A stretch of DNA of 64,000 nucleotides from Lachnospiraceae bacterium Zagget2 (GTDB lineage: Bacteria; Bacillota; Clostridia; Lachnospirales; Lachnospiraceae): positions 79,028 to 143,027 of the forward strand of contig MSHD01000012.1 in assembly GCA_001941045.1 (NCBI GenBank). Reading direction: 5' to 3'. Shown here piece by piece: positions 52,496 through 62,456 of the stretch. The notes beneath the pieces were generated by a model. That model was given only the letters and a program-made list of their open reading frames with translations, was not told the DNA's origin and did not search any database. Numbering within the stretch: position 1 is the stretch's first letter; the number at the start of each line of letters is the position of its first letter. The position numbers were made by a program, and so were the translations under genes.

Positions 52496-54184
52496 TTAGA
52501 ACAGTCCGGTGATCTTTCCGTTCTCGTCAACGTCGATCTTCTCAGCCGCCGGCACCTTCGGCAGACCCGGCATCGTCATGATCTCGCCGGTCAGCGCCAC
52601 AATGAAGCCTGCGCCTGCGGAAACCTTCAGATTGCGCACCGTAACTTCGAAATCGGTCGGAGCGCCGAGCTTCTTCTCATCATCGGTCAGACTGTACTGT
52701 GTCTTCGCCACGCAGATCGGGCAGTTGCCAAAGCCGAGATCTTCCAGCTGCTTTGCCTGCTTCTTCGCATTCGCGGTCAGAACCACGCCCTTGCCGCCGT
52801 AGACCTTCTTCACGATCTGATCCAGTTTCTCCTCGATGCTGCCCTCAAGCTCATAAGAGAAGGTGAAGCTGTCATTCGGCTGCTCGCAGAGTCGTACGAT
52901 CTCCTCGGCCAGTGCAACGCCGCCCTCGCCGCCTTTCGCCCATACCTGAGACAGGACGACATTGACGCCGAGCTCCTTGCACTTCTTCTCGACAAGATCT
53001 ACCTCCGCCTGCGTATCGGTCGGAAATTCGTTGATCGCGACCACGCACGGAAGCTTGTAGACGTTCGTAATGTTGCTCACATGCTTCAGAAGGTTCGGAA
53101 GCCCCTTCTCCAACGCCTCCAGGTTCTCACTGTTCAGCTCTGCCTTCGGCACGCCGCCGTTGTACTTCAGAGCGCGAACCGTCGCTACGATGACAACTGC
53201 GTTCGGCTTAAGTCCTGCCATACGGCACTTGATGTCGAGGAACTTCTCAGCGCCAAGGTCAGCGCCAAAGCCCGCCTCCGTCACGGTGTAGTCCGCCAGC
53301 TTCAGGCACATCTTGGTCGCGGTCACGGAGTTGCAGCCGTGGGCAATGTTCGCGAAAGGTCCGCCATGCACGATCGCCGGGGTTCCCTCGAGCGTCTGTA
53401 CCAGGTTCGGCTTCAGAGCATCCTTCAGAAGCGCTGCCATTGCGCCCTGCGCGTTCAGATCGCCAGCGGTGACCGGCTTCTGCTCTGAGGGCTTTCCATA
53501 TGTATAACCAATGATGATTCTGGAAAGTCTCGCCTTCAGATCATTGATATCGCTCGCCAGGCAGAGCACCGCCATGATCTCGGACGCCACAGTGATATCA
53601 TAGCCGTCCTCTCTCGGCGTGCCGTTCGTCCTGCCGCCAAGACCATCCACGACATTGCGGAGCTGACGGTCGTTCATATCCACGCATCTTCTCCAGGTGA
53701 TCTTCCGCGGATCAATGTTCAGCGCGTTGCCCTGGAAAATATGGTTGTCGATCATGGCCGCAAGGAGGTTGTTCGCCGCGCCGATCGCGTGGAAGTCGCC
53801 GGTAAAGTGAAGGTTGATGTCCTCCATCGGGACGACCTGCGCATATCCGCCGCCGGCTGCTCCGCCCTTCACGCCGAAGACCGGTCCAAGGGACGGCTCA
53901 CGGAGCGCTACCATGACATTCTTGCCGATCTTCTTCAGGCCGTCCGCAAGTCCGACAGAAGTCGTCGTCTTGCCCTCGCCCGCCGGAGTCGGGTTGATCG
54001 CGGTTACGAGAATCAGCTTGCCGTTCTCAGCATCCGTATCCTTCAACAGATTGTAATCAATCTTCGCCTTGTACTTTCCGTACTGCTCCAGATACTTGTC
54101 GTCGATACCTGCCGTCGCAGCGATCTCAGTAATCGGCTTCATCTCGCATTCCTGTGCAATCTCAATGTCGCTCTTGAATCCCAT
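52496..54184 (-). CDS. fhs: Formate--tetrahydrofolate ligase
   Basis: The 562-residue enzyme joins formate to THF using ATP, the entry step of the methyl branch. Seen are [20 protein letters not shown] (ATP-binding, about 60-80), [20 protein letters not shown], and [13 protein letters not shown]. The start at 54184 ([11 protein letters not shown]) follows AAAGGAG; upstream residues in the frame have no ribosome site. The length fits the family (about 556). The gap upstream holds a hairpin. Confidence 0.96.
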   Translation of the reverse strand: MGFKSDIEIAQECEMKPITEIAATAGIDDKYLEQYGKYKAKIDYNLLKDTDAENGKLILVTAINPTPAGEGKTTTSVGLADGLKKIGKNVMVALREPSLGPVFGVKGGAAGGGYAQVVPMEDINLHFTGDFHAIGAANNLLAAMIDNHIFQGNALNIDPRKITWRRCVDMNDRQLRNVVDGLGGRTNGTPREDGYDITVASEIMAVLCLASDINDLKARLSRIIIGYTYGKPSEQKPVTAGDLNAQGAMAALLKDALKPNLVQTLEGTPAIVHGGPFANIAHGCNSVTATKMCLKLADYTVTEAGFGADLGAEKFLDIKCRMAGLKPNAVVIVATVRALKYNGGVPKAELNSENLEALEKGLPNLLKHVSNITNVYKLPCVVAINEFPTDTQAEVDLVEKKCKELGVNVVLSQVWAKGGEGGVALAEEIVRLCEQPNDSFTFSYELEGSIEEKLDQIVKKVYGGKGVVLTANAKKQAKQLEDLGFGNCPICVAKTQYSLTDDEKKLGAPTDFEVTVRNLKVSAGAGFIVALTGEIMTMPGLPKVPAAEKIDVDENGKITGLF

Positions 54185-54204
54185 CGTTCTTTCTCCTTTC
54201 TCAT

Positions 54205-54224
54205 CCGCGAACGGGCATTCGCGG
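54205..54224 (-). other. Hairpin just upstream of the fhs ribosome site
   Basis: CCGCGAA-(6)-TTCGCGG is a perfect 7-base stem placed 20 bases before the fhs start, within a GC-rich leader segment. Confidence 0.55.
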
Positions 54225-54345
54225 AAGGCCGCGCGTCTGCGCATTGTTTTCTTTTTAACAAAGGAATGTATTTCCCCTGCTTCCTTTCGCAGTATACGAC
54301 TTTGATAAATATTTCACATCATACACTTTGTAGGATTCCGGGGCG

Positions 54346-54981
54346 CTACGCGCTGAGCTTCTTCAGCGTTGTAATGGACAGATCACCCGCCACGACCATA
54401 TCCTCAGCATGAAAACCGAACTGAAAATTGTCGCTGTAGAGAATCTGCGCCGAGGGCGGGAACTCATCGTCTCCTTCCCAGAAAATGAAGCGCATCCGAT
54501 AGCCGTTGATCAGCTCAAATTCATAGGCAGCGTCACCCATCTTAATCCGCTCTGCGCCGGGAATCCGTTCCATCGCCGCCGAGAAAACCGGCAGCTTATA
54601 ACCGAAACCATAGGTCAGGCGCTTGATACAGCGTCCATCGAAAGGCTTGTTGTACAGTTCCCCGTAGACCGGCACCTCCCGGAAAGTCATGAAACGCCCG
54701 CTGGAGCGGACATACTGCCCTTCCAGAAGATAGCGGAGAATGAAAGTCTTCGCCGGGAGACTTGTCATCAGAAGATCTCCGGCGTCCGCATCCTGCGAGG
54801 TGATCTCAAACTCCGGCCAGGCCGCCTCATAGGCATATCCCATAAATCGAAAATGAAATTTGCCCTCCGAATCATCATACACAATGTTCAGTCTTCCGGC
54901 AGCTTCATGCGGGTCGAGCGAACCATATTTTTCCAGATAATGCTCGAACGGCACTTCTTCTTTGTGATTTTCGATCTCCAA
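54346..54981 (-). CDS. DUF3786 family protein of the acetyl-CoA pathway cluster
   Basis: The 211-residue product matches DUF3786: a start EHYLEKYGSLDP, the segment LKYLLEG-like FILRYLLEGQYV, then TFREVPVYGELY and a C-terminal PPSAQILYSDNFQFGFHAEDMVVAGD. The family is widely found beside corrinoid and acetyl-CoA synthase genes, but its function is unknown; a role in corrinoid or cluster handling is inference. The start codon is TTG, 8-10 bases after AGGAGG and two bases after the acsV stop, so translation is likely coupled. Confidence 0.82.
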   Translation of the reverse strand: MEIENHKEEVPFEHYLEKYGSLDPHEAAGRLNIVYDDSEGKFHFRFMGYAYEAAWPEFEITSQDADAGDLLMTSLPAKTFILRYLLEGQYVRSSGRFMTFREVPVYGELYNKPFDGRCIKRLTYGFGYKLPVFSAAMERIPGAERIKMGDAAYEFELINGYRMRFIFWEGDDEFPPSAQILYSDNFQFGFHAEDMVVAGDLSITTLKKLSA

Positions 54982-54983
54982 AA

Positions 54984-56915
54984 TCAGATTTCCTCCTGTT
55001 TTACGCTCGGGAAGAGCGAAGTATCGGTATGCGGAAGGAAGCAGGCCGCCACAAACTCATCCATGTAGCCCGGTTCTGTACTGAGCTCCATATAGGTCAT
55101 ATTGTGAGAAAGCTCATGCACCTTCTCTTCCGCTGCCTCTGAGAGCGTCATGCAGTAGGCTCCGGTCAGAGAAGAATTCCCAATATAATGGAACTTGTCA
55201 AGCTCGATATCCGGGAACATGCCGATCACCACAGCATTGCGCATATTGATGCCGCTGCCGATGCCGCCCGCGACATATACATTCTCGATCATCGACACAT
55301 CGAAGTCGAGCGAGCGCAGCATCGTGCAGACCGCTGAGAAGATCGCACCCTTCGCACGGATAAAGTTGTCGATGTCGACCTCGTTAATCTCGACGTCCTT
55401 GTGCCCCGCGGCGTCCTCTTTAAACGCAAGCACATAGCTGCCGACGCCGTAAGCGTCATGCCGCACTCTCTCACCCTCACGGATGAACTTGCCCTTCGGG
55501 CTGATGATGCCACAGCGGAACAGCTCCGCAATCACATCGATAATGCCGGAACCGCAGAGGCCGACCGGTTTCTGTCCCTCGTCGCCGACTATCGTGAGCG
55601 TCGGCTCCATCGTGCGTGCATCGATCGTACAGGCTTCGATCGCACCATCCGTCGCACGCATGCCGCAGCTGATGTCGCCGCCCTCAAAAGCCGGTCCTGC
55701 GGAACAGGCGCAGCTCATCATGAAGTCCGAATTGCCGAACACAATCTCGCCATTTGTACCGAGGTCAATGAAGAGGTTAAACTCCGGCTTGTTCCAGATC
55801 ATGCTGACCAGCGTACCTGCCGTGATATCTCCGCCCACATAGCTGCCGATATTCGGCGAGATAATGACCCGTGCATCCGGATGCACGTGCAGGCCGAGGT
55901 CATAGGCATCCACATTGTCCGTCTCAAAGAAGGTCGGAATGTAGGGTTCCATGCGCAGCGGATCCGCGTTGACGCCCATCAGCAGATGATTCATCGTGCT
56001 GTTGCCTGCGATGCACATATGGTAAATATGGCTTCCATGAATACCGGCGCTGTGACACATATTGTGAATCATCGGATTGATCGTCTCCTCAACGATGGCC
56101 CGCTGCAGCTTTGCGCTGCCACCCGGCTTCCGGGACTCAATGATCCGGTTGATCACGTCCGCGCCAAAGCGAATCTGTCCGTTACCGGAGGAAGCCTTTG
56201 CCACGAGACTGCCGTCCTTCAGATTCAGGATGACCGCCGACACCGTCGTCGTACCAATATCTACCGCAAGGCCGAAGAGCCGGTCGTCGTCCGGCGGCAG
56301 CACGTCGTAGGCCAGGACGCCGTGAGCGCCCTTTTTCAGCACAGCGTTCACATGAAAAGCATTGTCGCGCAGCGCGTCCGCCAGCTTCTTCAGCACCTGA
56401 TAAGTCAGTTTCACTTTTTCTGCGCCCGTCACAGCCTGAATGGCACGAATCAGCCGCTCGTTGTCGGGCATGGTGTCGTCGAGCGTCGGTTCCTCCATCG
56501 ACAGCTCCACAACCTGAAAATTATTTTCAAAGGGAATACCGGCTTCCGCCACGTCCTGCTTCGCCTGCTCAAAGATGGCGACCTCTTCCTTCGAGCTTAA
56601 ATCGGCCACTTTCATGCGGCTCTTGTAGGCGGATGCGATGTCCGGTACCAGAATCTCCACATCTCCCTCGATGGTACTGGCGCAGGCCAGGCGGACGCCC
56701 TCCCTGAAATCCTCGTCGGAAATGTGCCTTGTCTGTTCTGTCTTCAAATCGCCACTGATATATTTTACTCTGCATTTCCCGCAGGACCCGTTGCCTGAAC
56801 AAGGTGCATCAATGGCTACATTCGCTTTGCGCGCCACCTCCAACAGGTTCTCTCCGGTTGTCACCGCGACGGTCGTCGCAGCGCCGTCTTCGTATCGAAA
56901 TGTTACATTGGGCAT
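54984..56915 (-). CDS. acsV: Reductive activator of the corrinoid iron-sulfur protein (AcsV/RACo, DUF4445)
   Basis: The 643-residue protein couples an N-terminal [2Fe-2S] ferredoxin domain (CSGNGSCGKCRVKYISGD and a distal Cys, about 39-80) to an ASKHA-type ATPase region (FGLAVDIGTTTVSAVILNL; FIDLGTNGEIVFGN; AGPAFEGGDISCG; YVAGGIGSGI). It uses ATP to return the inactive Co(II) corrinoid of AcsCD to Co(I). It lies downstream of acsB and directly upstream of the DUF3786 gene. The ATG follows GGAGA. Confidence 0.93.
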   Translation of the reverse strand: MPNVTFRYEDGAATTVAVTTGENLLEVARKANVAIDAPCSGNGSCGKCRVKYISGDLKTEQTRHISDEDFREGVRLACASTIEGDVEILVPDIASAYKSRMKVADLSSKEEVAIFEQAKQDVAEAGIPFENNFQVVELSMEEPTLDDTMPDNERLIRAIQAVTGAEKVKLTYQVLKKLADALRDNAFHVNAVLKKGAHGVLAYDVLPPDDDRLFGLAVDIGTTTVSAVILNLKDGSLVAKASSGNGQIRFGADVINRIIESRKPGGSAKLQRAIVEETINPMIHNMCHSAGIHGSHIYHMCIAGNSTMNHLLMGVNADPLRMEPYIPTFFETDNVDAYDLGLHVHPDARVIISPNIGSYVGGDITAGTLVSMIWNKPEFNLFIDLGTNGEIVFGNSDFMMSCACSAGPAFEGGDISCGMRATDGAIEACTIDARTMEPTLTIVGDEGQKPVGLCGSGIIDVIAELFRCGIISPKGKFIREGERVRHDAYGVGSYVLAFKEDAAGHKDVEINEVDIDNFIRAKGAIFSAVCTMLRSLDFDVSMIENVYVAGGIGSGINMRNAVVIGMFPDIELDKFHYIGNSSLTGAYCMTLSEAAEEKVHELSHNMTYMELSTEPGYMDEFVAACFLPHTDTSLFPSVKQEEI

Positions 56916-56941
56916 AATATTCTGTCTCCGTTAAAAAAGAT

Positions 56942-56972
56942 TTGCCCGCCGGCCGTTACGACCGGCGGGCAA
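56942..56972 (-). terminator. Strong hairpin with T-run between acsB and acsV
   Basis: TTGCCCGCCGG-(9)-CCGGCGGGCAA is a perfect 11-base stem, followed on the minus strand by ATC and six T, 22 bases after the acsB stop. It is the most terminator-like of the hairpins in the cluster and may reduce transcription into acsV. Confidence 0.75.
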
Positions 56973-56993
56973 GAATGTCCAGGTGTGAATAAG

Positions 56994-59129
56994 TTACATC
57001 ATAGGATCCAATCCCAGTGCCGGATGTCCTTTCTCAGTCAGGTACTCGAGCAACGCTTCAGGCTCGGTCGCGATGGTCTCGTCGCCGATCATATCGCAGA
57101 AATTGTCGATGCCGTAGAGCTCCTTCGCAGTCTCGTTCAGACGCTCGCTCACCTGATCCTTCAGATCCTTCGGCATCCAGACGATGCGCTCCACGCCGCC
57201 CTCTGCCTTCATGAACTTCTTGGAAGAGATGAAGTGCTTGCCGTGGCCCATGAAGCCCGGGGTCTGCACGCCGCCGCCGGTCATACCGGCCAGGTCCGCG
57301 AAGGTCATGCCAAGAGGCGTCATGCCCGCGTACTCGCGGTTCGCGATGATCACACCATTCGAGAAGGGCTCGATGCCGCAGATGCACTCGAAGCAGCCGC
57401 AGGAGGTCATCGGGTCTTCCATAATCGAGTAGAGCGTCACGTGCTCAAGAGCACCCTGCGAGAACTTGTTCACCGCCTCGTCGACATCCTCGTAACGTCC
57501 AAGGTTCTCATCGATCACGCGCTCCTTGGTGATAACCTGGCAGGGTCCTTCCGGATCGAGCTGGTTCGTCGCCTTCGCGTCAAGCCACGACACAGCGCCG
57601 CAAAGTCCGAGGCGCTCCGGGGTAACCACGCACACATGGCTCGGCGAGAAAGCCTGGCACATGATGCAGCTGTAGTAGACCGGCACGGACTCGTCCGTCA
57701 GGGAGGTCAGTCTCTCGTCACGCGCGTCGTAAGCCGGAATCGCCAGCTCATGGCGCAGCTTCGTGCACTCCGCCGGATCGGTCACGATCGTTACGGAGCA
57801 CTTGTCAACCACCGCGTCGAACTCGTTCATGACGTTGCAGTACAGCACCTCCGCCAGATCCTTTGCGCGGAAGCCCGCCGCAAAAGTGTCCTTGCTGATA
57901 CGCACGCGGATCATGTCGCGCTGTCCGGTGTGCATAATACCCTCCACACAGTTGATATAGCTGTGGAATTTACGCTCGAAGACCGGCTCAAAGTCGGACT
58001 GCATGTTCTTACCCGCAACGTTTACGATGTAAGCAATATTCTGCTTGCTGCCCTCTTCCATCGCGTCGAAATCCGGTCCGATGAGCTTGAATTCGTGATC
58101 CTCGATCTCGGAGGCGTCCTTCGTGACGACCAGCTCGAAGCAGTCCTTTCTGGAACCGTCAAACTCGATCTGCATATCGCCGCGGCGGATAATCTCGCCC
58201 TCGTAGGTGGAGGCGAATGCCACCGGAATCGGAATCTCTGTTACTTTAATCTTGATATTGCGAAGCTCAAGGCTCTTCTTCACCGTCGCGTCATGGTCGG
58301 TCACGGATTCCAGTGCTCCCGCGATCTGCAGATCGCCGAGATCAATGTCCGCAATCACCGGGAAGCCAAGCGCAATCGCGCCCGCGCCCGCAGATACCGT
58401 CACCGCATCCAGCGCTCCGAAGGTATTCACATAGGCCGGCACACGCTCCTTCGTGTAAGCAAGAAGGCCCGCCAGGTCACCCGGCTTCACATTGCCGAAG
58501 ATCAGCGCCGCACGGATCGCAACGGTCACAACATGGATCACAGCCGTCACGTCATGTCCGAGCGGGACAACACGGTAGTCAAGGCCGATCTTTACGCCGC
58601 TCTCCATACATTGCTCAATGACATCACCCACCAGGAAGGACATGATACCCTTGCTCTGGTAATCCTTCACGATCTTCGCCACGTCCGCCGCGTTGTCAGC
58701 TTTACCAAGAATAACCGCCACACCGGGGATATCGCCCGTGACAAGCGGCACGCCGAGTGAACGGATGATCGGATCCGGAACGAAGCCGATACCGCTGTCC
58801 TCCGCATAAGGATTTTCATTCTCCACATACTTCAGAGCCTCGAGAATCTCCGCGCCGACCGCCGTCGCAAGACCCGCGTTCAGAGCCGCGCCAAGATCTT
58901 CTTCATTGGTGATCAGACTCTTGAGCACGCCCACACATGCCGGCAGATCGCCGAGCTTTGCGACCTTCACGCCCGTGGCCGCATAGATGGTCGGAAGAAA
59001 ATACGCCGTATCGCCAAAAGATACCTTCGCATCCTCTCCGTGTTTTGCGATCGCGTCGTTCACAGCACCCTCTGTCAGACCGGCTACCGCATTGGAACCC
59101 CCATAAATTAAATCTGTCAAAGCACCCAT
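56994..59129 (-). CDS. acsB: Acetyl-CoA synthase catalytic subunit (AcsB), copy 1
   Basis: The 711-residue protein is the acetyl-CoA synthase that assembles methyl, CO and CoA at the Ni-Ni-[4Fe-4S] A-cluster. The cluster ligands are visible in CIMCQAFSPSHVCVVTPERLG (shortened), then LCG, and in MTSCGCFECICGIEP with the Cys-Gly-Cys that binds the distal nickel. The N-terminal domain for CODH contact (GGSNAVAGLTEGAVNDA...VPLVTGDIPGVAVILGKA) is present and the length is normal. CAGGAGG precedes the ATG. A second copy with a near-identical C-terminal half lies at the window edge. Confidence 0.96.
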   Translation of the reverse strand: MGALTDLIYGGSNAVAGLTEGAVNDAIAKHGEDAKVSFGDTAYFLPTIYAATGVKVAKLGDLPACVGVLKSLITNEEDLGAALNAGLATAVGAEILEALKYVENENPYAEDSGIGFVPDPIIRSLGVPLVTGDIPGVAVILGKADNAADVAKIVKDYQSKGIMSFLVGDVIEQCMESGVKIGLDYRVVPLGHDVTAVIHVVTVAIRAALIFGNVKPGDLAGLLAYTKERVPAYVNTFGALDAVTVSAGAGAIALGFPVIADIDLGDLQIAGALESVTDHDATVKKSLELRNIKIKVTEIPIPVAFASTYEGEIIRRGDMQIEFDGSRKDCFELVVTKDASEIEDHEFKLIGPDFDAMEEGSKQNIAYIVNVAGKNMQSDFEPVFERKFHSYINCVEGIMHTGQRDMIRVRISKDTFAAGFRAKDLAEVLYCNVMNEFDAVVDKCSVTIVTDPAECTKLRHELAIPAYDARDERLTSLTDESVPVYYSCIMCQAFSPSHVCVVTPERLGLCGAVSWLDAKATNQLDPEGPCQVITKERVIDENLGRYEDVDEAVNKFSQGALEHVTLYSIMEDPMTSCGCFECICGIEPFSNGVIIANREYAGMTPLGMTFADLAGMTGGGVQTPGFMGHGKHFISSKKFMKAEGGVERIVWMPKDLKDQVSERLNETAKELYGIDNFCDMIGDETIATEPEALLEYLTEKGHPALGLDPMM

Positions 59130-59169
59130 TTTACAATTACCTCCTGTTTATGTGTCTGCTTATATACAA

Positions 59170-59195
59170 AGAGGCACAAAATCCTTTGTGCCTCT
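59170..59195 (-). other. Intercistronic hairpin between acsE and acsB
   Basis: AGAGGCACAAA-(4)-TTTGTGCCTCT is a perfect 11-base stem starting 17 bases after the acsE stop, followed by TTTG. It may terminate weakly or mark an RNA-processing site. Confidence 0.65.
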
Positions 59196-59211
59196 CCTTA
59201 TTCTTCTCTGA

Positions 59212-59997
59212 TTAGATCTCCAGATAGGAGTCTGCATACAGATTGTTATTCTTGATGATATCACAGGACTTGATCGTCTCCATCAGACGCAGGTCGTTCG
59301 GGTTCACGATCGCGGAGGTCAGGCCGCACATCATGGCCATGGCTACCATCGCGGAATCCATAATCGGACGAATATGCTTCGGCATACCGTTCGAGTTATT
59401 CGAAAGGCCGCCGGTGGAGTTCAGCTCCATGTCGGAAATCATCTTGATGCATTCCAGAATCTGCATCTGCTTGTCCTGCATACCCTTGATAACAAGGAAC
59501 AGCGGATCAAACCAGAGGTCTGACGGATCCATGCCGTGCTCCATGCCTCTCTCAAGCATGGTCTGGCAGTACATCATACGCTCGTCGTTGTCCTTCGCAA
59601 TGCCTTCGCCATTGCACAGAGCGATGACAATGGCATCATTTGCAGCCGCAAGGTCTATGTACTCGATTCTGCCGGCAGCGTCAGCGGAGTTTACGATCGG
59701 CTTTCCTTTCGCACGGTTGTAGACGGAGATACCCGCCTCGATCGCAGCCTTGTTCGCCGTATCGAGTGCCAGCGGAACATTGTCAAACTCGCTCTGGAGC
59801 AGCTGCACCGCCCACTTCATCAGATCCGGTCCATCGTTCTCAGCCGGTCCGATATTGACATCCAGATAGGTCGCACCCGCATCCAGCTGCTGCTTTGCGC
59901 GCTGAATGATCGGCTCCGGATCCCTCGAGGTGAAAGCCTTGTTGACGCTCGGTGCGGTCGTAGACAGTCTCTCACCGATTACTACAAATTTTGCCAT
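59212..59997 (-). CDS. acsE: Methyl-THF:corrinoid iron-sulfur protein methyltransferase (AcsE)
   Basis: The 261-residue TIM-barrel protein moves the methyl group from 5-methyl-THF to Co(I) of the AcsCD protein. Seen are FVVIGERLSTTAPSVNKAF, the pterin-binding DAGATYLDVNIGPAENDGP, LALDTANKAAIEAG, KPIVNSADA and LNSTGGLSNNSNGMP. The length matches well-studied AcsE (262 residues). I chose the second ATG (MAKF) because AAGGAG is 9 bases away; the first ATG is only 3 bases from it. Confidence 0.95.
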   Translation of the reverse strand: MAKFVVIGERLSTTAPSVNKAFTSRDPEPIIQRAKQQLDAGATYLDVNIGPAENDGPDLMKWAVQLLQSEFDNVPLALDTANKAAIEAGISVYNRAKGKPIVNSADAAGRIEYIDLAAANDAIVIALCNGEGIAKDNDERMMYCQTMLERGMEHGMDPSDLWFDPLFLVIKGMQDKQMQILECIKMISDMELNSTGGLSNNSNGMPKHIRPIMDSAMVAMAMMCGLTSAIVNPNDLRLMETIKSCDIIKNNNLYADSYLEI

Positions 59998-60032
59998 AGT
60001 CATGTTCTCCTTTTTGATTATTTATTTGTACC

Positions 60033-60051
60033 CCGCCGCCAGGAGCGGCGG
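60033..60051 (-). other. Intercistronic hairpin between acsC and acsE
   Basis: CCGCCG-(7)-CGGCGG, in the 68-base gap, on the minus strand followed by a G-rich then AT-rich stretch. Confidence 0.5.
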
Positions 60052-60065
60052 AGCCATAGCACTGT

Positions 60066-61412
60066 TTAAATCTCGCCGGCAGCCTGCATGTCCTTCAGGA
60101 ATTTTACGAGCTGCACCGCCTCGTTCGGAGCCACGATCACTTCCCAGCCCGGAAGCTTCGCTTCCACGTCGCCCTTCAGCACGGCAACCTTTCCGGGGAT
60201 GATCAGCTTCCTGCACTTGATCTTCGGCTCTACATTCTCGATGATGAATTTCGAAATCGAAGTCGAAGAGAATTTGCCCGCTGCCCAGGATGTCAGCACG
60301 GACAGTCCGCCCGCATCGCTGATCGCAAGGTTGCACGGCACGCCGGAGCGCTCCAGCTCACCGGAAACTACGAAATAGGTAAGCGCAAAGTCAACGGTCG
60401 TCAGAACTACGGAATTCTCATCGCCGCCGTTCAGCGGATAGATGCCCGGCTCCACCTTCATCGGCTTCTGCGGATCGGTGTAGACGTTCTGGCGCAGGCC
60501 GTACAGCGGAAGCGCTCTGGCGTAGTTCATCGTATCCATCACGATGATCGAACCGTATTTCAGCACGAACATGGACGCGAGCGCAATCTGCATCGGCTCA
60601 TCGTTCGGCGCGATCTTCGAAAGGTTCACAATCGACGGATAACCGCAGGTTCTGTCCGGATTCTTTGCCAGGCAGGCACGACGCACCTGTACGGTGGTCG
60701 CAAAGGTCGTCTTGATGTCCGCGCCGGTCGTGTCGAGCACAAGCTCCTTATAACCGAGCTTCTCAATCGCTGCGGTCGTATCGTAGAGCTCATTGATATC
60801 CGCTCCGGTCACGCCGAGCACCACGCCCGCAGCCTTCGCAGCCTCAACCATGTCCGCATAGTTGGAAGCGTCCGCACCATCCAGGATCGGCTTCTCGGCC
60901 TTACAGACCTCGAGGGCAGCCTTCGCAGCCTCGACGTCCTTGCAGCCAAGGATAATCGTCTTGCCGATACCGCAGACCTTCTTCACAGCCTCAACATAAG
61001 CTGCGCTGTCTCCGGTATACTCTACATAGACCATCTCCGCGTGCATCTGCTCGCCGATACGGTCGTAATCAACCTTCTTCACTTCAGCCATTACCGCGTC
61101 GATATCCATATCCGCGGTCAGGTTCACCGCGAAACGCGGTCTGCTGACGAAAGTCTTCTCATGTCTGGCCAGAACAGTCTCGCCGCCCAGGCTGTACTCG
61201 GCGTCGCCGGTACCAACCTTGATCGTCTTCATGGGCGGAGCCGTCGCCTCGGACAGCGTCGCGAGAGCCTCCTCCGACATATGCGGGCACTTGGAAAGAT
61301 CCACCGCGCCCTGCGCCACCTTCATCGAGAAGGCCATGCAGGTCGGGCTGCCGCACTCCTTGCAGTTCGTCTTGGGTGTCAGTTTAAAAATATCTAATCC
61401 TTTTAAAGCCAT
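60066..61412 (-). CDS. acsC: Corrinoid iron-sulfur protein large subunit (AcsC)
   Basis: The 448-residue subunit carries the [4Fe-4S] cluster in an N-terminal domain (TNCKECGSPTCMAFSMKVAQ, then a fourth Cys in LSKCPHM, about 17-43) and a TIM barrel followed by the cobamide-binding C-terminal domain (SDAGGLSVLTSWAAGKFS). It carries the methyl group from AcsE to AcsB. The ATG follows GAGGAGGAGG; acsD ends 21 bases upstream. Confidence 0.95.
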   Translation of the reverse strand: MALKGLDIFKLTPKTNCKECGSPTCMAFSMKVAQGAVDLSKCPHMSEEALATLSEATAPPMKTIKVGTGDAEYSLGGETVLARHEKTFVSRPRFAVNLTADMDIDAVMAEVKKVDYDRIGEQMHAEMVYVEYTGDSAAYVEAVKKVCGIGKTIILGCKDVEAAKAALEVCKAEKPILDGADASNYADMVEAAKAAGVVLGVTGADINELYDTTAAIEKLGYKELVLDTTGADIKTTFATTVQVRRACLAKNPDRTCGYPSIVNLSKIAPNDEPMQIALASMFVLKYGSIIVMDTMNYARALPLYGLRQNVYTDPQKPMKVEPGIYPLNGGDENSVVLTTVDFALTYFVVSGELERSGVPCNLAISDAGGLSVLTSWAAGKFSSTSISKFIIENVEPKIKCRKLIIPGKVAVLKGDVEAKLPGWEVIVAPNEAVQLVKFLKDMQAAGEI

Positions 61413-61433
61413 GGTATGATTCCTCCTCCTCGA

Positions 61434-62375
61434 TTACACCAGTTCTTTGATCAATGCAGATATGGTCGCAACGGAAGTCGGATGTTTCAGAATGACTGCG
61501 TTGGAACCGGACGCCAGTACAGAAGCGGCCGTGGATACCTCCATGCCAATGCCGCGGGCTTCCTGATCGCCCCACTCCGGCATATCTTCCTCAGAGGCAA
61601 TCGCCTCTTTTGTGCTCCATGCCTCATCGGCAACCGGCGTAATGATCGGCATCTGAAGCTGTGCGTCGCCCTGGGACAGAGCCGCCGCCTTGACACGATC
61701 CATCGTGGAGACCACGTACTCGAAACCGTATCCGACAGCCGCCGTACCGACGTTCATGACAACGTTCGCCGGTGCTACGCCGAGCTGAGAAATCAATACA
61801 TTAAGCTGTTTTGCAAGGTTGATATCAACGGCGGATTCCGCACCGACCTTCTGATTGTAAGCAAGACCTGCGGCTGCGCCGATACCCTTGTAGTTCTCTT
61901 CCTTCGCCGCCAGGATCAGGACATTCTTCCCCTGAGCGACTTCCGCCGCCTTCGTCAGAAGCTCGGCATCCTTCGTCACGTTCTTGCAGCCGTATACAAC
62001 AAGCGGTACGTCGATGGCGTCAACGACCTCTTTCAGAACGGTCATGCACTCCTCGGTAGACTTGTTCTCGCCATTGGGATCCGCTCCCTCAAGCTTCAGG
62101 CAGACAAAATCTGCGCCCGGCATCGCGGCGGCTTTCTGCGCGATCTCGGCAAAGCTGCTGCAGCCCTCATAGTAGGCTTTTACGCCCGCCGGCTCATTCT
62201 CCAGGCCGAGGTCGGAGATCATAACGCCGATCTTCGGCGCGTTCTCGATCGGCGCGTCAAAAGTATAGAACGGATAAACGTTCTCGCCGCCAATCTTGAT
62301 CGCCTTCTCGCCGCAGCCGATCTCGACTGTGTTGATGGAAGCATTGAATTTTCCTGATTTTCCATTGAATGGCAT
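61434..62375 (-). CDS. acsD: Corrinoid iron-sulfur protein small subunit (AcsD)
   Basis: The 313-residue TIM-barrel protein is the partner of AcsC. Landmarks are the start MPFNGKSGKFNASINTVEIG, VMISDLGLENEPAG, FVCLKLEGADPNGENKS and the C-terminal ITPVADEAWSTKEA. AAGGAGG precedes the ATG. It is the first gene of a segment that has its own -10 box upstream and a hairpin after the preceding acsB copy. Confidence 0.95.
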   Translation of the reverse strand: MPFNGKSGKFNASINTVEIGCGEKAIKIGGENVYPFYTFDAPIENAPKIGVMISDLGLENEPAGVKAYYEGCSSFAEIAQKAAAMPGADFVCLKLEGADPNGENKSTEECMTVLKEVVDAIDVPLVVYGCKNVTKDAELLTKAAEVAQGKNVLILAAKEENYKGIGAAAGLAYNQKVGAESAVDINLAKQLNVLISQLGVAPANVVMNVGTAAVGYGFEYVVSTMDRVKAAALSQGDAQLQMPIITPVADEAWSTKEAIASEEDMPEWGDQEARGIGMEVSTAASVLASGSNAVILKHPTSVATISALIKELV

Positions 62376-62409
62376 TGGTATGTATCCTCCTTAAAAAATA
62401 TCTCCGTAA

Positions 62410-62438
62410 ATTATAACACAAATAAAAGAAAAGTAAAA
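62410..62438 (-). promoter_or_regulatory. Possible internal promoter before acsD
   Basis: A perfect TATAAT (62410-62415) on the minus strand, 35 bases before the acsD start. The -35 region at 17 bases (TTTTAC) is poor. Confidence 0.4.
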
Positions 62439-62456
62439 GCTTTTCGCACGCTCCGA

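Noticed and set aside
56985..58760. Plus-strand open frame of 591 codons opposite acsB
   Set aside because: A similar antisense frame appears opposite the second acsB copy, which is expected from their DNA identity; no independent evidence for coding.
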